A DNA stretch of 64,000 nt from Zygaena filipendulae. Lineage: Eukaryota > Arthropoda > Insecta > Lepidoptera > Zygaenidae. The first letter of the stretch is position 1. Every line of letters begins with the position of its first letter. Position numbers and translations under genes: made by a program. The notes beneath the pieces are model-generated. The model saw nothing but the letters and a program-made list of their open reading frames with translations. It made no database searches and had not been told where the DNA came from. The stretch spans positions 8,524,001 to 8,588,000 of the forward strand of contig OU015649.1 of the NCBI GenBank assembly GCA_907165275.2, written 5' to 3'. Of this stretch, positions 1 to 9,920 are shown in pieces.

Positions 1-105
1 TTCGCTATTTTACAAAAAGTTTACGATGACTGTAGTGAACATAAGCACATGACTTTGTGTTTGAAAGGAAAAGCCCTGTCGGCCATCACAAAGGCGGTTG
101 ATCAG
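1..105 (+). CDS. Osiris exon (partial at window start), paired-cysteine region
   Basis: Open in frame 1 from the first base, 35 codons, ending ...VDQ at a CAG|GTGAAT donor (GT at 106-107, phase 0). It carries Cys at residues 11 and 20 and the conserved CLKGKAL. The open frame runs on to a TGA about 40 bp past the donor, so the splice is inferred from the donor and from the homology resuming at 210. Confidence 0.85.
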
Positions 106-3100
106 GTGAATTTGGAGTTTCCAGTGCTGTCCAAGTTATGTTTTGTGTGAAGTGCTTCTCTGAACTGACTGTGCATACCTACTAATATTTTTTTTACTGT
201 GTTGTACAGGAGAGTATACAGCTCGCTGATGGTTTGTCGTTGGTGAAGCAAGTTGATGCCCCCGCTGCAGCAGCGGAGCCACGGTTCTTCCCAGGGATGT
301 CGGCTGAAGACAAACTCGATACAATGTTACGCACTAAATTCGAGCAGTTGATGAATTCGTACTCCGTGTCTGTTGATTTGGCGTCGGAGGGGAGAGGCAG
401 AGGTTAGCTTAACTTTTTTTTTAGTTACCTTACCATAATTTAGTTTATTTTTCTACACCGAATAATAAGATAATTGATTTTTTTTTTATTCAGGTAAGAA
501 GGTTCTGCCTTACCTCATGCTTGGCATATTCACAACTGTGAGCGTTGTGGGAGGAATTTTCCTAAAAACGCTAGCCGCTATTGCGGGCAAAGCGCTTATC
601 GCCAGCAAAGTCGCGCTTACCATTGCTGGTATCATCGCTCTCAAGAAGTTATTCAGTCACGACGGAGCAGCCGGGGAAACGACCTTCCAAGTCCATGCAG
701 ATGGACATCATAGGTAAGAGTGTTATGTTAATGCTTTTGGTACTAGAATTGTCAATATTTAAAATACGTAGGAATATCTTCAACATTAAATTTACTGTCT
801 CAAAAATATTATTACCAAAAAAAAGGACCGAAGGCCTTTCCATACAAGCTCAGTGGCAAGCACAGTTAAACGAGACTAAACTACAAAATATTTTGACTCG
901 GATCTCAGAAACCCTTTGATGTATATGTATGTAACTGCATAAAAATATATGTTACCTACTAGCTGTGCCCCGCGCTTTCACTCGCGTAAGTTTTGGGATC
1001 AGGGGCTGTATTTTTGAATCGCTCGAATTACTTTTGGCACACGGAATCGCAAGATTCACGTGTGAATGCTTAAAAGATGGTTGAGCATGCGCATGTGAAT
1101 TCGCGATTCCATGTGTGAAAGTAATTCGAGTGATTCAAAAATACAGCCCCGGGAACCTTTGCGGACGCAGGCAGAACGATCCGCCAAAGTTTCATCACAA
1201 TCGGACCAATGGTTTCGAAACGCATAGAGGACAGACATACAAACATTCATTTCTATTTATAAAGATTTAATAAGCTACAATCTATGTGGCAAGTTTCATT
1301 AAAATCCTTAGGTTTTGCGTGAGGTGCATTCAAAGATAATAACAAAAATAGGTACATATTACAAGTCAAAAGTTTCAAAAACCATCAAAATAACTTATTT
1401 TGCACAGTTCAGAATCCTTCGCCTCTCTATTGTGTATAGCTATAGCTATTCTAAAAATTTGGGAATCCTTCGGGACCTTGTTGTTTCAGAATAAAAAGTA
1501 TTCTACGATACTCGGCGATACTATAGCTTTTTATCAGTGAAATAAGTTTTTAATCGGTTCTGTAGTTCGAGAGAACAATCTTACAAACTTTTTATATCTA
1601 TTTTAGTATAGCGCATGTTTATACAACGTGTTAATGAATTAACTGAAAACCGGATACACCCTATTTAAAAAAATAAACAATAATATGATTAAAATATATT
1701 TTATGTTGAAAAAATTTATACTTTAAAAGGTATTCAACATTAGTTTGGAGGTGACCTATCTACGAAATTCCAAGCGCTACGTCCGCGCCTACCGGTTCGA
1801 ATTTTTTTGCAGCGGGCGGGCGGCGTACGCGCTAAATATTGTATTATAAATAATTTAGACATGGGCTAGTAAAAATGAAAAAATATAACCTATATAAAAC
1901 ATAGCGATCGATTCGCTAGTTGATTCTGAGCAAACTACATACTTTCTACTCGTAGTTTTCAGTTAATTCATCGTTGTAGTTCTACGATATTATATTTGTA
2001 CCTAGTGCTGTTTTGTAGTTGTTCCTCGAGTTTTATGTAGGTACGTAAATTTCGGGATATCCTCGGGAACTCCAAACAATAACAATCGACCACAGTAGCA
2101 ACAAAAAATATGATGTGCAAATGACCTTTTCATTACTCATACTCGGAAAGTAGGTCTGAAGTTGCCTGAGAAGCGGGTTGAAAGTAACCCTTTTCAGCCC
2201 TAGGGAGAATCGCTTTCAACTGACAACTGTCAAATTATTAAAAAAAAACTAGGTCTATTTTCACATTTCTATTGAACCATGTTTCAACTTTCTATACAGC
2301 CAGCGCGATGTAAAATTGAAATAACGTAAAGTTTAAGTAGGTATTAATTAAAATAAAATTCACTCACTTTTTCTTAAGCTAATTCCTATTTATATTTTTT
2401 TATTTTCTTTAATTAATAATTAATAAATAAAGATAATATTTTTTTTAGGTTGCCACAATGTTAATAAAAAATACTGACTGAATAGCTAGCCGGCCAAAGA
2501 AAAAGAAATAGGTGGGAAAGTGTCAAGCGACTATCCGATCTTCACTCATTTTTTCTTTAGCTAATTCCTATTTTTATTTTGACTTTCCTTACTTTCGTAA
2601 TGAAAAGCACAGTGTTACCCTCGGGAGAAAGACTTATTTAGTCCCTCGATCTATTGGCGCCCTCGCTACGCTCGGGCGCCAAACCCCGGGACTAAATAAG
2701 GTACTTTCACCCCTAGGATAACAATGTACTATTAAAGCGGTAAAACAAGTCGTTCAAAAATGACACGATCACATAATATGTAGATTGACTCGGCTACAGT
2801 GCCACCTCTCGGGCCACGATGCTGTGATTTTGTCATTAAACTGACGTAAATACGTAATACATATTATTGTGATGTGATTTTGATGTAGCTTACAAGTAGG
2901 TATACTGAATGACTAGTCAGGGCATAAGCTACTTCCTATATTATTATACAAAGGGTCAAGGCCGTCAAGTAGTTTTTTTGATGCGCGTTCAAACAAACCG
3001 ACAAACAGTCATACAGACGAATTCGGGTGCCCTACGGTAAAACAAAGTAATTGCAGCTGAAAAAAATTTACAGGAGCAAAAAACCGGAAATAGCTTTACA

Positions 3101-3855
3101 AATCTTTCATAGTTTAACGATTTTCTTAATTTTATTTCTTTTTGATGGTTGTTAGTATGTAGCAACGTCCGTTATGCGTGAAAAGTGGCAAATATACAAA
3201 AAAACTAATTTCGAAAAAAATTATAGTTGGTTTGTTTTTCCGTAGAGCAGCTGAGTTTTCCAAAAACGATCCAAGTGAATTTTATTATTTATCGTTTTTA
3301 TTTACCTACTGACGATAAGTTCTCTAAAAATGACTTATACTATAAAATATATATAAATATATTATAAAATACTTGGCGCGTCTGTAGGTAGCTGACTACC
3401 TACAGACGCGCCAAGTTTAGAATGTTGTGATTATTATTATTACTAACTGTCCCGCGCGGTTTCACCCGCGTTAATTTCGAAAGTTTCCGCGGAATTGTTT
3501 CATAAAAACTTTGCAACCCCTTTTCATCCGCTTAGGGGATGAATTTTCAAAAATCCTTTCTTATCGGATGCCTACGTCCTACAAAGAACACACCCTCCAA
3601 GTTTTTGATCTATACGATCAGCGGTTTAGGCTGTGCGTTGATCTATCAGTCATTCAGGACAAAGCATTTTATATGTATAGATAGATTATAGAAGATTTTA
3701 TTATGATATTAGTCGTTAATTGTAATTTTTAATTCATAATTTTTTAATTCTAGTCTTTAATTCGAAGGCGGGACATGTATGTGGTGAGGCCTGCAAAAGA
3801 AGGCGCTTTGGACCCTTACCGTTACTACGGTGAGCAACCGTCTGAGAGCGCGTAG
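1..3855 (+). CDS. Osiris family protein (DUF1676), 5'-truncated by window edge, four exons
   Basis: Osiris proteins are insect-specific secretory/endosomal membrane proteins linked to cuticle and tracheal formation. Joining 1-105, 210-402, 494-713 and 3768-3855 gives 606 nt, that is 201 residues and a TAG stop, with consistent phases (0, 1, 2). Visible family marks are: a paired-cysteine segment (C11, C20, followed by LKGKAL); an 'IQLADGLSLVK' stretch at about residues 38-48; a long Ala/Val/Ile/Leu-rich hydrophobic segment at about 103-149 containing LKTLAAIAGKALIASK; and a C-terminal tyrosine motif YVVRP (177-181) followed by DPYRYY (188-193). The N-terminal signal peptide and start codon lie left of the window. 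Introns are 104, 91 and about 3054 bp. Family assignment is firm; which numbered Osiris paralogue it is I cannot say. The final exon was placed by phase and by homology of the encoded motif, not by transcript evidence. Confidence 0.88.
210..402 (+). CDS. Osiris exon, central soluble region
   Basis: Acceptor TTGTACAG (AG 208-209) after a T-rich tract. The exon is 193 nt, starts in phase 0 with ESIQLADG, and ends at GCAGAG|GTTAGC (GT 403-404) leaving one base of a Gly codon. It encodes a short alanine run, then a helical charged stretch (EDKLDTMLRTKFEQLM). Read-through would meet TAG at once, supporting the donor. Confidence 0.85.
494..713 (+). CDS. Osiris exon, hydrophobic DUF1676 core
   Basis: Acceptor TTTATTCAG (AG 492-493). 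GGT (Gly) is completed across the splice, then KKVLPYLMLGIF and the long hydrophobic LKTLAAIAGKALIASK core, which is the most diagnostic part of the family. It ends HH + AG at CATAG|GTAAGAG (GT 714-715), a near-perfect donor. Without splicing a TAA follows at 715-717. Confidence 0.9.
957..1267 (+). repeat. Common lepidopteran SINE copy, interrupted by a foldback insertion
   Basis: Starts CTAGCTGTGCCCCGCG with CACTCGCG and ends in the family's 'ATCACAATCGGACC ... ACAGACATACAAAC ... ATTTATAAAGATT' tail. It is split by the palindrome at 1002-1150. It lies in the third Osiris intron. Confidence 0.7.
1002..1150. mobile_element. Foldback MITE (family C) nested in a SINE
   Basis: Arms GGGGCTGTATTTTTGAATC (from 1002) and its complement ending at 1150 pair over about 48 bp with a few mismatches (also CTCGAATTACTTTT / AAAGTAATTCGAG). 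No clear target duplication is seen. It is a non-autonomous element with no ORF of note. Confidence 0.7.
1622..1978 (-). mobile_element. TA-flanked MITE (family D), copy 1
   Basis: Begins TACAACGTGTTAATGAATT after TA. It contains the shared internal segments 'GGGTGTATC' complement, CCAAGCGCTACGTCCGCG, GGCGTACGCGC and AGCGATCGATTCGCTAGTTG. The right terminus is decayed (TTAATTCATCGTTGTA). It is in inverse orientation to copies at 42055 and 50147. Confidence 0.72.
2361..2580 (+). repeat. Direct repeat pair in Osiris intron 3
   Basis: CACTCACTTTTTCTTAAGCT at 2361 and TCACTCATTTTTTCTTTAGC at about 2542 share about 38 bp of near-identical sequence (including AGCTAATTCCTATTT), spaced about 180 bp. 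Probably the footprint of a decayed element. Confidence 0.5.
2633..2700. repeat. Two-tier hairpin
   Basis: Outer perfect arms CTTATTTAGTCCC (2633-2645) and GGGACTAAATAAG (2688-2700) enclose perfect inner arms TTGGCGCCC (2654-2662) and GGGCGCCAA (2674-2682) around loop TCGCTACGCTC. Confidence 0.7.
3371..3416. repeat. Perfect 21-bp hairpin with 4-nt loop
   Basis: A 21-nt arm beginning ACTTGGCGCG at 3371-3391 is followed by loop CTGA (3392-3395) and its exact reverse complement at 3396-3416. It sits about 350 bp upstream of the last Osiris exon. Confidence 0.85.
3441..3688 (+). repeat. Common lepidopteran SINE copy
   Basis: Reads TGTCCCGCGCGGTTTCACCC, then TAATTTCG and TTTCCGCGG, 'CTATACGATCAGCGGTTTAG' and a decayed tail. 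Lies just upstream of the terminal Osiris exon. Confidence 0.7.
3768..3855 (+). CDS. Osiris terminal exon, tyrosine-rich C-terminus and stop
   Basis: The phase left by the previous exon requires an acceptor at AATTCGAAG (AG 3766-3767), giving R-RDMYVVRPAKEG, ALDPYRYYGEQPSESA and TAG (3853-3855). YVVRP and the DPYRYY tail are typical Osiris endings. A more T-rich AG at 3752-3753 is out of phase and meets TAA immediately, so it was not chosen. An unused GT at 3830-3831 (ACG|GTGAGC) resembles a donor, so an alternative 3' end is possible. Confidence 0.8.
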
Positions 3856-4200
3856 CAGGTCCGTCGCCGGCGCCTGCGCACGCGCCGTTGCAGCCGTCGG
3901 CGCCGGCGACGCCGCTGTCGCCGCCCGCGCCACCCGCGCCCCGGACCGCGCCGTTTGCACGCCTCTGGCGAGCTAACACTCACACAAAAACCAAACCACC
4001 TCAAAACCAAAGTACGGTGAATGCTATACGAACATTATTGATCAATAACAGAACAAAAAGGTTTTGTTTTCGAAATCTACGTCACCTATTTAATTTATTG
4101 TAACTTGTTTTTTATTTATTTAATCTTTACTTACTGTCAACTTACGACTCTTAATTATTATTTATTTAAATAATAAAATAAAGTGATTATTATGAGATAA
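3856..4200 (+). other. Osiris 3' UTR with GC-rich start and tandem poly(A) signals
   Basis: After the stop the first about 120 bp are strikingly GC-rich (3857-3975), then the sequence returns to AT-rich. Overlapping AATAAA hexamers at 4172-4177 and 4177-4182 are the likely polyadenylation signals. The GC-rich part reads as Pro/Ala-rich in the -1 frame (see findings). Confidence 0.55.
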
Positions 4201-4843
4201 TAAATACATTATCCATGCAGAATGTTGTTTTAATACTTATATATAATATGTGTACTGGGATACCTAGTCTACATTGTTGTCGACGACACTACGTCCAATC
4301 AAAATTCATCACCTGCCTTTTAAATGATGAAAAAAATAGAAACCTTATCCCAGTGTTAGCAGAATCTGAGTACAGATTATTTAATCCTAAAACTGTCCGA
4401 AAACTTATATTTTGCTCCATATTTTTCCATAAGTAATTCACTTTTAGACGCACCAGCAAAAGAGCTGACGGTGTTTTTCAGCAGTTTCGTTCACTAAGTA
4501 CATACACCCTCTAATAATAATTTAAGTGGGTAGGTATATTAATGTGTCCAAGGTCTACAGCTTAGACACATATGTACCTACGTATGCTACCTAGTAATTA
4601 ATTTATTTAACCCACTTTCTTTTGTCGCTCCAGTGGATTGTCCGAGAAATGCAACGAGATTTTCCGTTAACTCTGGTGCACACGTGGAAAGTAGAAAGTC
4701 TACGTTTGGCTGCACACTGCACACGCATGCGTTTACGTGATCGCGACTCAGTGCAGCAGTTATCTGCCTTATTTCATATCTAGCCAGTAGGTAGCCATAG
4801 CTTGTAGGTAGGTACTTTCGAATATTGAAAAATAGGAATCCTA
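4201..4843. other. Unremarkable AT-rich intergenic DNA
   Basis: Only short ORFs (73 and 87 codons) with no recognisable motif, and no repeat that I could match elsewhere in the window. Confidence 0.4.
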
Positions 4844-5080
4844 CCGCCACACTCAGAGTCGACTTTAATGATTACTTAGTTAAGTATAGATTTTTAAAAC
4901 AAAACTGCCGCAATCAGACAAGTTTAATAAATTAATGTTAATTGGCATATAACTAATTAAGTTACATGTCATTAAATGCTAATTAACATTAATTTTCTGA
5001 ACGTCTCTGATTGCGACAGTTTTGTTTTAAAAATCTATACTTAACTAAGTAATCATTAAAGTCGACTCTGAGTGCGGCCG
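4844..5080. mobile_element. Full-length foldback MITE (family A), copy 1
   Basis: The whole about 237 bp is a near-perfect palindrome. The arms start at ACTCAGAGTCGAC and run through AATGATTACTTAGTTAAG, AACAAAACTGCCGCAATCAG and AATGTTAATTGGCAT. The right end GAGTGCGGCCG is followed by TTAA. No ORF. Confidence 0.85.
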
Positions 5081-5149
5081 TTAACCTCGAAGTCTTGTTT
5101 ATTCTTTGTCTGATATTTCTTCATCTATATACAAATATTATCTATTACG

Positions 5150-5337
5150 AGTAAAGATTTGTATTCTTGTTTCTTTGTTTGTTTGTTACGACTTAACTTA
5201 AAAACTACTGGACCGATTTCAAAAGTTCTTTCACCATTAAAATGCTAGATTATCCCTGAGTTACATAAGCTATATTATAACCTGGAATTCCCGCGGAAAC
5301 TCTGAAATTACCACGGGTGAAAACGCCAGGAACAGCT
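5150..5337 (-). repeat. Common lepidopteran SINE copy (inverse)
   Basis: TTTGTTTGTTACGACTTAAC, 'ACTGGACCGATTTC', GAATTCCCGCGG and ACCACGGGTGAAAACGCCAG: the family read from its tail. Confidence 0.7.
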
Positions 5338-5439
5338 TTACCTAATATTCAAAAAGGTACCTATAGTATCTCAAAAAACACAAATAAAATATTTTTTTTT
5401 TTGTAATTATTTATAAAAAAATAATTATGGAAATTGAGT

Positions 5440-5860
5440 GCGCAAGTTTCAGACATGCCAACTCAACTTGGCTAAGGGGGCGGGGGTGGGTAGAACAGTT
5501 TGAAGAGCAGTGTTCGGCGTTCGGCGTTCGTGCGACTCTGTAAGGTCAACTCGTTGATTAGTCGCGCGCCGGTAAAGGCCGACCGCAGCGCGCGCTTGTG
5601 CGCTCGTCGGATGCTGTTTATAATGCAGATATGTGTTTGCCCAATCACTGTGCGCTTCGCTGGCTATATAGCATCGTTAATGTGGCTAACGTCTCTTTGC
5701 ATACGCAAATATAGGGCTGCCGATCCAGCCGCCAGCGTTGATTAAGTGGCGTGCAGGCAATGTGGATACCTTTATTCCTGCGTGGCTTCGTTTGTTATCG
5801 AAGATTTTGTAGGTGTGCTGGTGCGTTATTCAAGCCTACTATTTGGTTGTAACAATATGT
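5440..5860 (+). other. GC-rich unique block; weak promoter/first-exon candidate
   Basis: It follows a lone TIR-like fragment (CAACTTGGCTAAGG, about 5464) of foldback family B. GCAGTGTTCGGCGTTCGGCG at about 5508 contains a tandem GTTCGGC, and a GTAAGG donor-like site lies at 5540. The ORF at 5500-5745 is not recognisable. It could be a transcription start with a short first exon, but nothing proves it. Confidence 0.2.
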
Positions 5861-6070
5861 AGGCAAGCGTTAATTACTGCCTGGCGTATTCAGGGTCAGG
5901 GTTCACTATGAACACCACAAAAAACTTACCTATCTATATAAATGACTTCAAAAGAATACGTTGACAACGTGTAGTGCTACAGGTCACGTATATGTGACTA
6001 CGGCATCCAAAATACATATGATATTAATTTGTGATGTTCTTCTACAAGCGTTTGAGATTGTGTCACAGTC

Positions 6071-6236
6071 CCCTTGGCCAAGTTGACAATTTATAATCAT
6101 TAACACATAGAAGACTAAGGAACAAATCGTCACTTCGAGGTTCACGCAAAACTGGACTTTTAATTGGACTATGTGACCACATGATATGTCGATTTTTTAC
6201 CTATCTACCTATTAGTTCTATATTTGTTAACGATGG
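6071..6236. mobile_element. Foldback MITE (family B), degenerate copy
   Basis: Left end CCTTGGCCAAGTTGACAAT followed by ATAATCATTAACACATAGAA, GACTAAGGAACAAATCGTCA and a GTGACCACATGATATG return arm; the right terminus is eroded (GTTAACGATGGAGG). Confidence 0.6.
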
Positions 6237-6566
6237 AGGTAGCCATGCTCGTTATAGAAAAGGAATGTCGTTGGTCACTGTGAATCAGGACCCTGTACGA
6301 TATTGGGCTGAGAATGATGATGCAATTGCTCGGGCAATGCAGCGCACCAGATATGTTCGAGGAGGCAGCAGTACCTACATAGATGACTGATTTTATGATG
6401 CTATCAATACCAAACGGTCTGATTCTATGTTGCTGCTGTTTCGGAAGGATACTAATGGTATTCTCAAAACACTATCTTATAAAGTGTTTGGGCCGTTTTT
6501 ACTTTGTTGTGCACTGGGCCACTGGCCACTGTGCAAGCGAGTGCACCATACGCAATGATGTGTTTA

Positions 6567-6745
6567 GCTGTGCACCGCGGTTTTACCCGTGTAAGTTTTG
6601 GGATTCCTTCAGGAACTGTGATGAAAGTTTATACTTTATCTACTCCTTATAACAGCTATTTACCATCAAAATCAGTCCAATCGTTTCGGAGATTAGTTAA
6701 AGTAATAAAACAAACAAACAGGATATTTTTGTTCTTTGTCCCGTA
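6567..6745 (+). repeat. Common lepidopteran SINE copy
   Basis: AGCTGTGCACCGCGGTTTTA, TTTTGGGATTCCTTCAGGAA, 'AATCAGTCCAATCGTTTCGG' and AAACAAACAAACAGG tail. Confidence 0.65.
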
Positions 6746-7124
6746 TATATACACTTTCACATGAATTTAATATAAGAAGCTGTTATTTTCACATTACAAA
6801 CAAATTTTATTTATACGTATGTACTTATTATAGATTAGTACATACGTATGGTACTATATTTTACTCATCACTCCTAATAGATGTCATATAATATGTATGT
6901 ATAATGCTCCGAAATAAAGACATTATATAGAATATGATATTATTATATATGTATGTATTACACTAGTGTGAATGCGGACACCGACGATAGTCCACGAGAG
7001 TCCCACGGGCTATCACGTTGCTAATTATATTATTTCCTACACGTCTCGGTGTCGACTGAACTCTATAGGGCAGGCGCAGTGCGGTCGACGTCTTAAAATA
7101 GGACTAAATATCTACTAGTTCAGC

Positions 7125-7317
7125 CCCCCTAACCAAATTGATATTCTACAATCGTTAACGCATAGAAACTTATGCAACGAATCGTCATGCCACTTGATCA
7201 GCCTTTGCGTGATCACGAGAAAATTACAGTTTTGATTGGCTGACAAAGTGACATGACGATTCGCTACTTAGTTTTCTATGCGATAACGATTGTAGAATGT
7301 CAATTTGGCTAGGGAGG
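7125..7317. mobile_element. Foldback MITE (family B), intact copy
   Basis: Arms CCCCCTAACCAAATTGATAT and the complementary right end ATGTCAATTTGGCTAGGGAGG, with internal paired ACGAATCGTCATG / CATGACGATTCG. About 190 bp, palindromic over most of its length. Confidence 0.75.
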
Positions 7318-7363
7318 CAAGTTATTCAGCTAGGTTTACCGATTTTAAAATCAGTGTTCCTGA

Positions 7364-7442
7364 ATGACATAGGGTATCTACTTTTTATCCCGGAGTTCCC
7401 ATGGGAATTAACGTGAGTGAAACCGTGGGCGATTGACTAGTT
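7364..7442 (-). repeat. Truncated common SINE
   Basis: Only the head: GACATAGGGTATC, TTTTTATCCCGGAGTTCCC, GTGAGTGAAACCGTGGGCG. Confidence 0.6.
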
Positions 7443-7847
7443 TCCTATTATGATGCTAGCTCAATTTCGTTTACCACAACCGAACGAATATTACATTTTT
7501 AATTTTTTATCTTGGTACATACGTTATTATGTACCAGCTACAGTTAAAGGTGCATGGAGTAATCTTTTTAAGACCAAAATATATATTATTATCTATATAA
7601 AGTTGCGGACATCACTCGTTGAGCGAAGTTACTTTACGGGTCAATGGTCAAAGTATCCAACATAACCTATTTTGTGCTTTTCTTATACCTACTTATATAT
7701 TGGATGCTCGTCGTTCCCTTCTTTGCTCGCCGCTTTGCCCGGCTAGTGGTTGAGGGTTGCCGGCCGTAGCCCCACGCTGAAACAAATGACTTAAATCTTT
7801 GATTTTTCTGTAGATGATTGATTATTGTAGATATCATATTTTATAAT

Positions 7848-7955
7848 AATACTAACCGTTCCCCACGGCTTCACCAGCCTTTCAGATTCCCTCGCCAATA
7901 CCTACCGACTTTAATCCGCAATAAAAATTTCATCCCAGTCAGTTCAGCTATTTAA
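7848..7955 (+). repeat. Decayed common SINE head
   Basis: CTAACCGTTCCCCACGGCTT, CACC, then a short stretch of the family body ending CAGTCAGTTCAGCT. Confidence 0.45.
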
Positions 7956-8554
7956 AATCATAAGGGTCACATCCAACCCATAACAAAACCTTCACAAAAC
8001 TTTCACATTTATAAAATAATTGAGACCAAGTAATTTACTTTACTGTTTATGATTTGATTGTTAGTGTTATTAAATGAAATTTATGTGTTCTGTAGTTGAC
8101 CTATAAAGATTCATTTATTACAAACTTTCGTGCTGCCGCGTGATATGATGTCATAGTAAATAGAACAACTACCTACCTATAACCAGGGGTGAGCGGTTAA
8201 TTTGGTAACCCTAATGTCGGCAAGCGCTTTGTGAGGAAGTTTTGCCGGGAATTATGTTGGTACGTGCCAAAGCCATTATTGCTGCGAGAAAAGTTCATCA
8301 ATTTCATTTCTGGTTCCGCACACGTATTTACTCGTATCGTTGTCTACACTGGTGCGCTTCTAGCTGTTCACCATAAACTTACATTTTTAGTAGGTACCTA
8401 CCTACTACCTATACCTACCTAATAGTGGCTATAGGAAGAAAAGCAAGTTGGACAATTTCTTTTCAAATCTTTCGGACACTTGATCCATATTCTCCAATCT
8501 CATGTCTTCTTTAAACTTTCCATTAGGTAACTTACAATATCAACTTTTAAAATA

Positions 8555-8770
8555 TATAATTTATTTATTTATTTATTGTTTTGTTATCAGGCAACATGGG
8601 CCCATAGATAAATACCTTACAAAACTAACATACATATAAAAAATATAAAAAACATTCTATTTTTGACACTGTGTCGCTCTGGTGGTGGCTGTCGGTATCC
8701 TGCCCCGGAATCGCCTATAGACCACACCTCGCCTTTCGGCCAAAATTAAAACTTTCAAACACCCATTAAG
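8555..8770 (-). repeat. Retroposon 3' end (inverse)
   Basis: T-rich (ATTT)n head, then TTGTTATCAGGCAACATGGG, CCATAGATAAATACC, and a GC-richer part (CTCTGGTGGTGGCTGTCGG, CCTGCCCCGGAATCGCC). Oriented with its A-rich tail to the left. The family was not identified further. Confidence 0.5.
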
Positions 8771-9215
8771 ATACTTCACTTATGTTTGTTACACGAACTT
8801 CTACTGTTATAACGTCTATTATTTTGCCGATCACTAATATTTATCTTAAAAACGAAGTAGTGATGAATTATATCTTTTGGGCGATTCTATCCTTACAAAT
8901 TTCTTAATATTCTTAACTTTTAGCTATAAACATTTTAGTTCTATTCCCCTTCCGAGGTTCAGAATAGAACACCTCAACGGACGATGGCAAATAGTTAAGA
9001 GTTACATATTTTAACAGGTAAAAGCATTATTATTTGCCTATAATAATTGGCTAAGTTTAATAATTTTTTTGTACACCTTTCTGATGGCAATAAACAATTT
9101 TATTATTATTATTTTTATTATTATTATCTATTCATTACTATGGAAAAATAATATTATATTAGGTAGGTATATAATATGATCAGACTGAAATGTGGTACCC
9201 TGTATTTTTAATATA
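8771..9215. other. AT-rich intergenic DNA with a short LINE-like tail
   Basis: Mostly featureless. Around 9085-9130 the sequence GATGGCAATAAACAATTTTA followed by (TTA)n resembles the poly(A)-signal-plus-microsatellite end of a LINE. Confidence 0.35.
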
Positions 9216-9303
9216 AGGTCCTCCCCCATCGGGAATCAAACCCACGATAGGTATCTTGATTGCGTATTGCGTGGTGTTGTGACCATTTGCGCCGAGCCGG
9301 TCT
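9216..9303 (-). repeat. tRNA-derived SINE head (inverse)
   Basis: Reverse complement carries a B-box-like GGGTTTGATTCCC (9231-9243) and GACCGGCTCGGCGCAAATGG. It is the same family as the copy at 12537, which has GATCGGCGCAGAGGTCACCA at the matching place. Confidence 0.6.
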
Positions 9304-9783
9304 TCTTATTTATAGCACTATCGTGTATTAGAATTTCATGAAGCCGATAGGTATTGAAACGTGTGAAGTGAAAACTACGTTTTCAGTGTTGGAATCGTAA
9401 AAAGACTACAACAGAGTGAAAGTGAACACACGCGCATTGTAAATAGAATAATTACATATTGTAATCACTTGTGCATTACAAATCCATTAATTGCATATAC
9501 TTTCTTATTTTCTCTAGACCTACGTGAAAATGTTAGGGAACGAATACGTTTGTGATTGAGTATCGGTCTAATAGATAAGTTTTTCTGATGTCTACTTAAG
9601 TTAAACGCGATAATTTACAATATAGGGAGTAGAGTAACATTAACTCGGTAGTACGTACTTAAAACTTAAAAAATATTCTAGGGCCACTGGATGGCATTAG
9701 TAGGTAGGTAGTAGGTAATTATGTTATATTAGAAGCTGCCTTCTTTTAGTTAACAAATAGAAGAAAAAAAGTTGTAATTTTGG
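9304..9783. other. No recognisable feature
   Basis: AT-rich sequence with scattered GTAGGTAGGTAG-type runs. Neither a long ORF nor a repeat matched within the window. Confidence 0.35.
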
Positions 9784-9870
9784 ACGTAAGGGGTAATCTC
9801 TGGGACATCTAAGAGGATTTAAAAAAAATATTGCAGTGATAAGAAGCTACAGTACCAATCCTAGGGATAT
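9784..9870 (-). repeat. Fragment of the SINE body variant seen at 11.7 kb
   Basis: GTAAGGGGTAATCTCTGG, 'AAGAAGCTACAGT' and ATCCTAGGGATATAAG parallel the units of the array at 11673-12283. Confidence 0.45.
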
Positions 9871-9920
9871 AAGCGTCATAGTAATATATCAGTAGGTACC
9901 TATTCACTTTATTATTTTTA

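Noticed and set aside
3371..3416. microRNA precursor
   Set aside because: A 21-bp stem with a 4-nt loop is too short for a canonical pre-miRNA and matches no miRNA I know. Reported as a hairpin only.
8390..8420. Telomeric TTAGG repeats
   Set aside because: The runs are TAGG/TACC mixtures without consecutive TTAGG units.
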